A stretch of DNA of 64,000 bases from Musa acuminata AAA Group (taxonomy: Eukaryota > Streptophyta > Magnoliopsida > Zingiberales > Musaceae). Below, in pieces: positions 39,401-50,600 of this stretch (positions within the stretch are counted from its first letter, which is position 1; every line of letters starts with the position of its first letter). Below the pieces are notes generated by a model, which did no database searches, was not told where the DNA came from, and saw only the letters and a program-made list of their open reading frames with translations. The stretch is taken from contig NC_088339.1 in the NCBI RefSeq assembly GCF_036884655.1, forward strand, positions 21,831,001 through 21,895,000, given 5' to 3'. Both the position numbers and the translations under genes were made by a program.

Positions 39401-42400
39401 CTTGAACATGAAGAAAAAGATGCAGAAGAAGAGCCACAACCGACCGAAGTTACAGTACATACACTAGCTGGCTACTCAAACCCGCAAACGATGAAAGTTG
39501 GAGGCCTTCTCAAACAACAACCGATCACTGTTCTCATCGAGACGGGCAGCACTAATAACTTCCTAAACAGTAAGGTTGTTGTCCATATGAACTTACCTAT
39601 TGAGAATTGCAGCAGGTTTGTCGTTAAGGTCGCCAACGGACGGATTTTGAAGTGTGATCATAGGTGCCCGCAAGTGAAACTGTTGCTGCAGGACTAAGAG
39701 ATAATTGCAGATTTCTTCCTCCTCCCTCTTGATGATTATGAGGCCATACTCAGAATTAAATGGTTGATGACATTAGGTGATATTTCTTGAAATTTTATGC
39801 AACTATTTATAAAATTTTACAGTAAGGAGAAACAGGTGATACTGCATGGGAAACGTGAGGGCGACGTAACGATGATTTGCACACAACAAATGGAGAAGGT
39901 TTTGCATAAAGCATGCAGGGGCTTTTTGGTAAAACTTGAGCAGCAAATTAAAGGAGAGCCAATAGAATTTGAAGATCCAAACCTATTTCCTTTGCTTGCT
40001 GAATTTTCAGATATATTTGACGAGCCGCACAACATACCTCTTACTCATCGGCATGATCATTGTATAATGATTTTTTCAATCAAATCTCCAGCAAATACTC
40101 AGCCATATCGGTATCCACATCTCCAGAATGATGAAATAGAAAGGATTTTAAAAGAAATTCTTGAAACAGGAGTTATTCGGCCAAGTTGCAACCTCTACTT
40201 TTCACCGGTGCTACTTGTACACAATGACGGAACATGACGAATATGCGTTGATTACCGAGCTCTCAATGGCATAACCATCAAGAACAAATACCTTATTCCA
40301 ATAGCAGATGAATTGCTAGATGAAAGGGAGCACAAATCTTCACAAAGCTGGACCTTCGATCCGGGTATTATCAAATACAAGTGTACGAAGAAGTCATACC
40401 GAAAACCACCTTTCGAACACACAACGGCCACTACGAATTTTTACTTTCTTCAACAAAAGGTGGGATATCTTGGGCATATCATATTAGAGGAAGGTGTGAC
40501 GGTGGACCCCTTCAAAATTAAAGTAATGCAAAACTAGCCGACCTCGAGAAACAGAAAATTGCTACATGGCTTTCTGGGTTTAACAGGCTACTACCACAAG
40601 TTCGTGAAAAACTATGGAAAAATCAGTGCACCACTTACTTCCTTACTGGAAAAAGATGTCTTCCAATGGTTGGACAGAGCCTCCGCTGCCTTCGACAAAC
40701 TTAAGGCAGCCATGACGACGACGTCGGTGCTAACACTACCAGATTTCAACCGACCCTTCATTATTGAGGCCGACACATCTGGAGTCAGAATTGGAGCCAT
40801 TCTCATGCAAGATGGTCGACCACTCGCATACACTAGCAAGGCATTATCTCCCTCCTATCAAAATAAGTCAACATATGATAAGGAGATGCTCGCCATTGTG
40901 CACGCAGCAACGAGGTGGAGATCGTACTTGATCAGGCGATACTTTCAAATCAAGACCGACCATAAAAGCCTAAAATATCTCTTGGAGCAGAAGATATCTT
41001 CCCCCGAGCAGCAAAAATGGGTAACAAAACTTCTTGGATTTGATTATGAAATAACTTACAAAAGGTGGAAAGAGAATGTTGTTGCAGATGCGCTTTCGCA
41101 GCTACCTGAGCAAGCTGAATTTTCGGTCGTTTTACTTCCAACCAGCGACTTCCTTGAGGATATTAAGATGGAATGGCAGGAAGATTCGGAGACCAGTAAG
41201 AAAAAAAAATTGGAGGAAGCACCAAGCTTCGTGGCTCATTACAATCGGGACTCAAAAGAATTATGCTATAAGGGACGCATTGTGCTTGTGACATTCTACT
41301 TGCATCTTCAAGAGCAGATTTTGGACAAAGTTATTCCATATGCATGGTACTAAATTGAAAAGGAATACGACATATCACCCACAAACCAACAGCCAGACAA
41401 AAGTTTTAAATAGGTGCTTGGAGACAACCCAAAGCCACCCACCAAATATGACTACCCAAAGAGAACTCCAGACCCAGCCAAGTGCCATTATTGATCGACG
41501 GATCGTGACTCGACGACGACGACCCACTAATGAAGTGCTAATACAGTGGCCGAACCTACCAATAGAAGATGTCACTTGGGAGAACTATGATGACATGAAG
41601 ATCAAATTTCCAGAATTCACGAATCATCAGCCTCGAGGACAAGGCTGATTTGAAGAGGGCGGGTCTGTTAGGACTCTAGCTTGGAGAGTCCTAATTGAGA
41701 GGGACATTCATGTAAAACTGTTAGGACTCTAGCTAAGAGAGTCCTAATTGAGAGGGACATTCTGTTAGGACTCTAGCTAGGAGAGTCCTAATTGAGAGGG
41801 GCATTCATGTAGGAGGTTTTTTCTTAGAGAAGAATTAGGAGTTGTAAGGGAATAGGAGTCTTGAGTAGGAGTCCTATTAGGAGTTGGTTAGAAGTAAGAG
41901 TCTTAAGTAGGAGTCCTATTAGGAGTTAGGGTTTAGAAGCCCTATAAATAGCCATGTATTCCTTCTCTTTTCATAAGCAATAGATGAATCTTTTCTGCAG
42001 CCTTTGAGCAGCAACTTGGAGGGAGGAACCCCTATAGAGTTCCAGGAGGCCGATCCCCTAAAGAGATCAACCCCAAGTTTAGAATCTGCAAGGGTTCTAA
42101 CACATAGCCCAATGGTGGCTACACGCCGTGACGAGTCCTCTGACTCCATCCACGAGTAGCTACTATACCCTAATACTAGGTCGGCTCTGATACCATTAGT
42201 CACGACCCAATTGGAGTGTTATAATCTCTCCCACTTAAGGGCTTGACATCCTCGTCAAGACCCAATATAGTCTAATCAAACCCTAGCATAGTGCATGTGA
42301 GTCATAACAATCAAGGTGTTACACTTCTAATCAAGGTTAGTACTTAGTATAATATTTTCGAAATGAAAAGAACCACCTTATGTGGTAGTACAGTAGCATC

Positions 42401-45400
42401 TTTTCATTGGTTTTACTGCAAACCAGTTATGAACACAACCTTAAAGGCAAATAGGCACAGAGCACCTTAATCATTGTATTAAATTTTATAACATGCCATA
42501 CATGATGAGTACATGCCACACATGATCATAGAATGGTGTTTTGGATACAAAAAGGAAAAAGAAAAAAGAAAAAGATTCAAAGATACAGCATGTTACTGAA
42601 TCTACCAACTTCAGTTAGTGACACAAATATATACTGGCTTGACCTCTGTACCATGTAAATCAAGGAATAACTTAGGAAGCACACACTAAATAGCACAAAG
42701 TTTACAAGACACACCAGCCAAATTGCATGAGCATTTCTCCTAATAGCACATATCTATAAGTATGCCATATATATGGTTATCTAAACTGTAAGTTGATAAA
42801 CAGATGCTAACTAATCAATTTTATAGACTTGAATTTACTAAGACATCAAGATTTAGAACTTCCAATTAGTGCAACATTAACCTTTTCCACATATTCCTAT
42901 AAGATGATACTAGAATGTAGCATGTATCATAAACCCACAAAAGAATTTTCCAAAAATGATTACACTAATGCATCTATATACAAGAAATAAATGAGGTGAG
43001 TAAAGCTGGAGTAGTGACATGAGAAGATGTAGAACAAGACTAAAGAGAACTTCAATAGAAACAGTATGAAGAGAATCAATGACTCTTTTCAACTAGATGT
43101 TGCTTGCAAGATCACTCAAGGGAGGAGGTGATGTCCATGACACATTAATTGATGGGACCTTGTGACTTATCACTGCATCTACATGCAAAACTAGTTCTAC
43201 AATTTCCTCGGAAAGGCATACTATCTACAAAAAGAAGGCCACTATATATCTGGAATGCTATCACAGACAATGACAATAATGTTAAGTATCATTTTTCACA
43301 TATAAATATCAAACAACTACTTTGAATAATCAACACAGTAAAGAATTTTTATTCATTGATTGCCATCAAATAAAAGAAACAACAGGTTAATTGCAAGGTT
43401 GCATATCAGGAGGTGAGATTGTTGATGATTAAGCTCTGGTATGAATGGATAAGTTAAAGAGCTTTAATGTTTCATCCTACCTTAGTAGAAGAATTGGAAG
43501 CCGAAACATGAGGCATGGTCCTATCTACACTTCCATTAGATGTGAATCCCAAGTGAGTATCTGATTTTCCATCATCTTTCACATTGATCTGGTTTCCATC
43601 ATATGAAGATGAATCCACTGAGTTCTCATGAGTAACTTGCAAACCATCTATATACATTCTATTATTTCCCCTTGCCTCAGCCAACTCTAGCTGAAGCTGC
43701 TGGATAGCTTGCATATGATAGTGCTCCATTTCGACAAACTAGAAAAAGAAGTCAAACAATAACAGAAAGGGAATGAGGCCAATTTAAAATATTATCATAG
43801 CAAAACATAATAACCAATTTAAAAAATATTGTGATGAACAAACAAATGATATGTAGATTCCTGTAGCACAAAAGAAAACGCAATTGCAATCCAACCTGCT
43901 GTTGAGAACCTATCCAATATTGGTTAAACTGCTCAGTACGTTCTCGTAGCTCAGCTTGTAATGACTGGTTAGTAGAAGACTGCAAAGCATCCATTTCTTG
44001 AACACGTGCGATCCAAGCTTGCGCCTCCCTTAACTGTTCATCCTTGAAAAGGATAGTTTCTTGTACGACTCTATGCTGAATGAAAGAATTTGTTATAGTT
44101 CATTTCTAAATTGTTATAAATTGATGAAACTAAATGATAAGTTCTATTTCAGGAGATAAATTAATAGATAAACATTATAGAAATGTATAAAGTTAACACA
44201 GAATAACTAAAAAGTAATACATAATTACTAGCAAATATGAACTCACAATTACTAAAAATTAAGGACACACACAGTTTAGATAATAATTTAAATAATCAAA
44301 AGGTTCAAGATAATTATACAAGCTTAATCCATCGTAGTCAGATCACCACAGACAATCCGCTTAATTGGCACTCAATTTCTTGAGTTATTACAACTCTTAA
44401 TAGCAAATCAGAACCTCCACATTTTCCTAGTACTATAGTATATAGATTCATCTAACACATTTAGGCATCATTTCAAGTGCCTCTTAAATTGGAGACACGA
44501 TGAACTCCACAGAAGTGTTACATGGATAATAGTGTCAAACCCCACAAGATGTCACAAAAGTATCCACGTATCCATTGGTTGGACACTAATTGACTCCTAA
44601 GTTATGTTAGTCTAATGTTAAATAACAACGACAATACAAGAAGTGAATCTTTTTATGTTTCCAAAGCTACTTATAACATAAAATCTAATACTCATGTTCT
44701 CATAAAACAACATGCATCATATTATTATTTTTTATTATTTTCCTTGTATGTATCCTCATGTCTCCATTTTGTATGTTTGCCAAACCGGACAGTTGGATTC
44801 ATGTCCATGTTATATTCTCTTCTCTGGGTCCATATAATACTGCTCCATAAAATCAAAACAGTTGACAAGTGATACACACTTTCACTGTTTTTATCTGCCC
44901 CTATAAGATAACTTAAGGTCAATGCCCCAGGAACATAGGGGCAAACCAATCCTCATCAAGTAAAGCTGATTTAGAAACTTCATTCCAGATGATCCATTTT
45001 TACAAATTAGATCAAGTAAAGCCAATTGTCTTCCACACCAACATGTGATATGGATACCTAATGTATAAGGAAACCATTTGAAAGCCATTTGCACAATCAC
45101 ATTTGAATTTAGATGTTTCCTAACTTCTTCAAAGCTAACCGATACTAGTAGTCAGTCCTAATCAAAATTCAACAAGTGTAGCGTATATGGTACAATAAGC
45201 ATATACATGAATAAACAATTCGAATTAACAAAATAGATCCTTGCAACAACCACCACAAAAAGAATGAGTAGTACCAACTACCAAGTAAATAATGCTTGAA
45301 GGGTCCCATTGAGATGTTGAAACCGCAAATATCACTTCATTAGGTTTCAATTTATGAAATAGAAGGTACATTTTAGCTCAAGAATATGAATTTATATAAA

Positions 45401-47865
45401 GTAGGAAAAAGAATTGTCACATCAACCTGCTCCTGCAATGCAAGAAACTGAAACTAATGCTTAAATGGTGTCATTGAAACGTTAGCAATCAAAATATTAC
45501 TTCATTAGGTTAGGTCTAAATTCCATGTGATAGAGGATGGACTCAGGATCATAGTACATTTAAAAAATGTAGGGAAAAAAGAAACCATGTGATCAACCTG
45601 TTCTTGCAGTGCAAAAAATTGATTCTCTTTCTCTTGAATATGCTCTTGGAGATCACGTATTTGGTTCAGAAGTTGTGCTCTTTCTGCTTCCAATTTATCC
45701 CGCTCCCTTCTGCATAAGATAGTAAGTTCAAGACTCTGGTAGGGGTTTTATCAAACCAGGATGCAGAAGGTTAATTCTATATGCAAAAGATTATTCATTC
45801 AATAAACAATTAATCACTGCATGAGAACCACAATAAGTAGTTTCCTAATAACTAGGAACTGCAAGTCTGCAACTAAAGGATCTTAGAATAAAGGTACATA
45901 CCTGATCACCTAAATAATTGCATGATGATAAAAGTAAAAAAATTAATTATGGCACTGAAGGGAATAGTAGCTGAATGTTTAACTGACCATACTTGATGTA
46001 TGTTAGCAACTCATCACCAAGAGAAACAGCATCTCAGAACATTTATACATACAGAACAGCCCAAGCACGGGCTAGAATGGAAGATAGATAAAGGGTTCTG
46101 ACTATAAGATCAGAGTAAAAATATCACAGAATATAATACATTTAATGAGGCATAATAATTATTGATTTTTATGAGGAAACTCAAATACCTGAAAGCTACT
46201 AGCTCCTTGTTTTGTTCTCTGAGAAGGTCCTCTTTTGCCCATGCCTAAATAAAAGCAAAGGCATAAAACAAATCCTCGAAACATAACTCAAGCTTGCCAC
46301 TCGAGAAAATCAAAAAGAGGAGAAAGAGAGAGAGAGCCAAAACAAACTTCTTCAGTGTCAATTTTCATAGCATGTAGCTCTCTATCCTTCTCTTCTAGTT
46401 TCATCTCCAATTCAAGTATGTGTTGCTCCCGTTCATGTAGTTGCTCCTGTTCAAGGAGTACAACTAACAGATAATAAGCACAACAGTTCACATAAATCAG
46501 TTCTAGGATCTTGGTGGAGTTATTACAAGAAGAAAGATACATAAGCATCGACAATGATCATTCAACACAAATCAGAACAAATTATTTGTTTATGCTTAGC
46601 ATAAGATACAGAGGCAATTATATATAACTACTTGGATTTTAAAAATACTAACCAAGTTGTGTCGATAAAATTCATGCCATTTTGCACGTATATGGGCCAA
46701 AACACTTGTACTTGGCAATTAAATTACAAGCATATTTCTCTGATATGCAACTAGAATGAAGTAAAATGAAGCATCAAGTTCCATAACAACTGAAAGCTTT
46801 TGTAGACTACCAATCAGATATACTGATATCATCTTAAACGCAGCTTTAACCTTTCAAGAATTCAAGAACAGCAAACAAATACTACAAAGACAATGAACTA
46901 AAGGTGGTATTAACAACAAAAGGGAAAAGAAAAGTACGATGGGACTCTGGAAGCATTTTAAAGCTAACATTCTCGTGAAGAAATAATTATTAAACTAAAA
47001 GGAATTAATGAACAGAAGTGGTCAATGGAGTAAATGCATATTCATCCTATGCAATGACAATAACTTAAGCTAGCTACGTGTAAGACATAGAGCATTTTAC
47101 ACCGAGATGGCATTTAAATTGTGGTCAATATATAAGACAAATAACAGATGATTCCCAAAGCCAAACAAATCATGAAAGAAACACCAAGAACCCAAATTGA
47201 TCACGCATATATTTTATTGATATTGTCCGACAAAACCAAGCATGTGGGAACCTTTAGATTAGCATTGAAATCTATTTGCTCCTTTAGCTGTCCTTCAAAA
47301 CTATTCTGCACCTCCAGGATATCTGATCTGGCAATCGCCCTAGCTCGGAGCTCAATCTCCATTTGCTGAAGCCTTTCTCTCTGCCTCGTGATTTCTTGCA
47401 GCTTCTGCTGCAATATATCATCATTCAACTCACCAACACCTTCAGTAGTAACTGAACAAGGATCCACATCCAGCAGGCTTGTACCCTCCTGCACCTTTAC
47501 ACAACAAGTGTTACCCGAGAAAAAGATTAATCTTTTGCCCCCAAAAGCACCTTCTTCATAATATTCCCAAAAGATAGATTTACACCTATATTTTGCCTCC
47601 TAGACAACAGAATACCGGAGTATATACCTCATATATTGTTCTCTCGGCTGATTGGCCCGATTTAACACACACTTGTTTCTGCCGAACATAAAGATTTGAG
47701 TGCATATACAAACCGCAATACGTTTATCAAGAAATGAAGCGCATTTGACCTCACCTCGCCTCCACTGCTCCGGAAGGAGTGCTCGGTGACGGCACGCCAC
47801 TCCTTTCTGGCTGCCTGAAAAGAGGGCACCGGAACGGCTCCGCCGAGGACGGCGGCGGCGTTCAT
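33466..47865 (-). CDS. Coiled-coil protein, 14 exons, 835 aa, role unknown
   Basis: Exons on the minus strand are 47755-47865, 47252-47488, 46348-46446, 46189-46244, 45598-45709, 43896-44075, 43481-43738, 35369-35578, 35079-35282, 34877-34975, 34432-34713, 34232-34330, 33622-34148 and 33466-33499, 2508 nt in all, with every phase matching. Residues about 45-260 are Glu/Gln/Leu-rich with strong coiled-coil character ([35 protein letters not shown]). The middle (about 260-580) is Ser/Gln/Pro-rich and probably disordered. A compact region at about 586-675 ([20 protein letters not shown] through [12 protein letters not shown]) looks like a small winged-helix unit. The tail ends SRR. I think this is the plant family annotated as DUF7725, but that is from memory. 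The acceptor of exon 2 may shift by six bases. Intron 7 (35579 to 43480) is 7.9 kb and carries nested retroelements. Confidence 0.82.
36540..36705 (-). repeat. TRIM-like LTR copies, left of gypsy insertion
   Basis: Two partial copies of a short repeat containing CTTAAGGGCTTGACATCC (near 36587 and 36685) and GTGCATGTGAGTTATAATA. The same words occur at 42228-42323. Read on the minus strand they look like short LTRs of a miniature LTR element. The limits are approximate. Confidence 0.55.
36706..36710. other. Target-site duplication, left (CATAG)
   Basis: CATAG directly before the 5' LTR is repeated directly after the 3' LTR at 42103-42107: a 5-bp duplication as made by Ty3/gypsy integrases. 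Confidence 0.95.
36711..37147 (+). repeat. 5' LTR of gypsy element
   Basis: 437 bp. Its first 140 bases contain three tandem versions of the LTR start (36711, 36764, 36808), each opening TGTTAGGACTCTAGCT. Further in, AGTAGGAGTCCTATTAGGAG occurs twice. A TATA-like CCTATAAATAG lies near 36985. Confidence 0.95.
37150..37161 (+). other. tRNA-iMet primer-binding site of gypsy element
   Basis: TGGTATCAGAGC two bases after the 5' LTR, complementary to the 3' end of plant initiator tRNA-Met. Confidence 0.9.
38420..41648 (+). pseudogene. Broken gag-pol of gypsy element
   Basis: One reading frame from 38420 carries gag (residues like [15 protein letters not shown]), a zinc knuckle [14 protein letters not shown] at 39294-39335, a protease motif VLIETGS (39530 region; Asp replaced by Glu), the start of reverse transcriptase to about 40320, the end of RT, RNase H from about 40690 ([15 protein letters not shown]) and the start of integrase near 41270. 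In-frame stops lie at 38975, 39095, 39695, 39788, 40235 and 40535. A frameshift near 40325 and a deletion near 40443 remove the RT centre with YxDD. Another near 41338 removes the integrase core. A last frame (41340-41648) keeps an integrase end and chromodomain-like [15 protein letters not shown]. It can make no functional polyprotein. Confidence 0.9.
41651..41664 (+). other. Polypurine tract of gypsy element
   Basis: Purine-rich TGAAGAGGGCGGGT directly before the 3' LTR, where plus-strand priming is expected. Confidence 0.8.
41666..42102 (+). repeat. 3' LTR of gypsy element
   Basis: 437 bp, identical to the 5' LTR apart from three transitions, with the same threefold repeat of its start. 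Confidence 0.95.
42103..42107. other. Target-site duplication, right (CATAG)
   Basis: Matches CATAG at 36706-36710. Confidence 0.95.
42108..42323 (-). mobile_element. TRIM-like miniature LTR element, right part
   Basis: On the minus strand an LTR-like block starts TGTAACACC (42323) and runs to about 42199. A primer site TGGTATCAGAGCC (plus coordinates 42183-42195) follows, then about 75 bases of short internal sequence to the CATAG target site. Sequence like the LTR block also lies left of the gypsy element (36540-36705). A short LTR, tRNA-iMet primer site, tiny inside and no ORF fit a TRIM. The gypsy element jumped into it. Confidence 0.6.
45291..45620 (-). repeat. Tandem duplication covering end of exon 5
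   Basis: Diverged copies at about 45291-45450 and 45456-45620 share AATGCTT, CACTTCATTAGGTT/TACTTCATTAGGTT and the exon end (GCACTGCAAGAACAG/GTTGATCA in exon 5 against GCATTGCAGGAGCAG/GTTGATGT in the copy). The second copy contains a possible 27-base in-frame exon at 45427-45453. Confidence 0.65.
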
Positions 47866-49869
47866 GGGTTCTGACAGGACGGTGCTAGCCCCCCGGCAGG
47901 GCGATCGAGCTCAGCCCCGCCTCCGAGCGAGGAGCCCAGGCCGAGAAAAAAAAAATAAGGGCTTCTGGCACCAAAAAAGAGGACGCTCGGCCTTCGAAGC
48001 AGGGATCGGGTGATAAGAGCGATCCTAGGGTTTTGAGATGGTTGGCCAAGCCCTAATTCTTGAAGATATCGAAGGCGAGTAGGATTCCAGGATGAACCGG
48101 AGGTGGATTGGAGAGGAGCCCGAACCCGATAGACGTCGGGCGGAGAAACTAGACTGAGATTAAGGATTTGGTCGGAGGAAGTAAACGGAGGCTGGGGCGG
48201 GGAAGAGTGGGAAGAGAAGAGGAGAGGAAAGCGTCGGCCAATTTATAGGGGTCGGAATGGGGAGACGGGGAAGATTACGATGAGATCATGGGAGGCGAAT
48301 GGTGCGGGTCCGATGACCGTAGGTGGGTTTTGGTAACGACGCCGTCAACAGTACTATGAGTCCACAAGTGTGGTGGTCAACGGATCCGATCCTTTCGTGT
48401 AGACTCCAATGGTACCGTAATAGACTTTTGGTTGAATCAAGTCCAAACCCACAGGACCCGATCCAATTATTGTGTCAAATTGGGTTGGGTTTCCCGAATT
48501 TGGATTTGGGTTGGGTCGGGAAATCCAATCCCAGAAATAATGGATCATAAGAACTCTTTTCTCAAACACAACCAAGTCAACCTTTGACATGAATTGGACT
48601 ATCGTTTCCCACACAAAATATTTTTGGCTTCATGTGTACAGATGATCTATATATGACTTAATCCGATTCAATGTGACACATTGTTATAGCCTCGTGTACT
48701 TATCTACGTAGATTCCTAAAAATCCAACCCAAGTTTGCATTCGAACCTAATAACAATTAAACTTCAAACCAATCCTAATTTTTAGTCACTGCCATAAGAA
48801 ATTAATTGAGCTGATGAGAAGCAAACAACTAAATGTGGTCATAATTACTTTGCAAAGCACGATAATACGCTGCACAGAGTTAAAATGTTGATTGAGGATT
48901 AGATGTCATATTCATTCCATGATAGGATCCTTAACGAGGAAATGATGTTGATGTTAGTGCCAACTATGGGTTATATGCCATATCCATAACGTTTAATTTA
49001 CACTAGTGGTAGGGTCTTACTAGTAAATAACACGATGATTTCATGGTTTTATTTTGCATCTCAAAAAATCAAATAAATAAATCATAATCATAAAAATTAT
49101 TCTCATTTGAGATAGTGTGGCATGCTAGGGGAATTAACATATATATATAGCCTTCAGATTTGGTCAACAGTACTGAGTAAATAAATGATGAGAACAATAA
49201 TGCAACACAAAAAATATATATATAATGAAAGTGAGAGGACGGATTGATCAAATAGGCAAGTTGTGCTTTTACAACCTTATCAAAAAATCAGAAGTTTTTT
49301 GGGATTTAACATGCATAATTCCAATGATTGCTTTGCTCATTCGAACGTATAAGATGATCTGCTTTTTAAAGATTATCATATTTTACAAACTAATTTTGTC
49401 AGGAGACGAATCAGTCGTGTCCAACCAACCACCAATCCAGTTCAAAAATAAAGTTTTGACCCATGATTAGAAAAAAAAAAATCTTATTTGTTGAGCACTA
49501 AGAAAATATTTCTAGAATAAAAAAAAAATTAAAAATATTTTTTTATCTAACTCAAGTAAAGATTGCAAATTTGCTAGACTCCCTATGTCAAGTTTCAATT
49601 GGTTTAAAAAATATTGATCATATAACATCATTGCATTTCAAGAAAAGTTATTCACGTTAGTGCTATGGTCTATTGTGAAAACTCAAATTACTACGATCTA
49701 TGCTAAAAACTTAGTTAAGGATCATCTTAGAAGTTCATATTCGACTGTATGGATCATGTTGGGCATGTTGTTCGATTTGCTTGTTAAAAATAATTTAAAT
49801 ATGTAAAGATGTTTTAGAGTGTCAAAAACTTGTCCAAATGGCTTACTCCATTAATGATATGAGAAGTAA
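47866..49869. other. Promoter side of coiled-coil gene, intergenic
   Basis: From 47866 to about 48320 the sequence is GC-rich and should contain the 5' UTR and promoter of the coiled-coil gene. A short A-run is at 47945-47954. The rest is AT-rich with no recognisable gene. Confidence 0.5.
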
Positions 49870-50600
49870 GAGATATATAATAATCTCAAGATATGTTGAC
49901 TCGAACGATCTAGTAATAAAGTGTTGGATATAGGAGTATGAGGGTATCAAGGTATGTCAATTTGAATCGTCCAAGTAGGAGGTGTCAGAAATGAGAGACA
50001 AGTGAGGGCAATGAGGCATACAAACTTGAATCGCTAACATAGAAGGCATTTGACATAGGAGACTCATGAGGATAACTAGAGGTGTTGACTTCATTACTCA
50101 TACAAGAAATGTTAGATGTAGGAGATGTGTGAGGCGACTCAAGGTGTACCAACTTAAACCAATCACATAAAGAGTGTTGAACCACCTATGTGGGGGTGTT
50201 AGACATAAGAAACTTGCTATGATGTTAGAGTATGCTTACTTGAATCACCCATATAATAGGAGTCGAATATATAGATATATGAGAGTGTCGGGATATGCTA
50301 ACTCAAATCACGAGAACATCAGATGTAAGAGATATATGAGGATATTAAGGCATGCTAACTTGAACTGCTCATGTAGAGAGGTGTTGAATACAAAAGACAC
50401 ATGAGGGCATCATGATATACTAGTTTGAACCACTTGTATAGGAGATATCACTTGTAAGAGATGTATGAGGGTATCAAGACATGTCGACTTGAAACACATG
50501 TAGAGAGCATTGGATATATAAGACATGCAAAGATAAGACATGTCCACTTAAAACACAGGTAGAAAGCATTAGATACACAAAACAAGCAAAGACATTAATT
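49870..50600. repeat. Degenerate minisatellite, ~60-70-bp unit
   Basis: About ten diverged units in a row. Each repeats, in order, versions of GTGTTAGATATAGGAGA, TATGAGGGTATCAAGG, CATGCTAACTTGAATC and CTCATGTAGAGG. Spacing is 60 to 70 bases with small indels. There is no ORF across it. Confidence 0.75.

Larger units (their letters stand above)
36711..42102 (+). mobile_element. Young but defective Ty3/gypsy retrotransposon
   Basis: Complete LTR-to-LTR element of 5392 bp with CATAG duplications on both sides. Both LTRs are 437 bp (36711-37147 and 41666-42102), start TGTTAGGACT and end GGTTCTAACA. They differ at only three places (37046, 37051 and 37088 against 42001, 42006 and 42043), all transitions. 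A primer site for initiator tRNA-Met lies at 37150 and a purine tract at 41651-41664. The inside holds a broken gag-pol with a C-terminal chromodomain-like piece, so it belongs to the chromovirus side of Ty3/gypsy. It sits in intron 7 of the coiled-coil gene, opposite to that gene's direction, and inside an older TRIM-like element. Confidence 0.95.
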
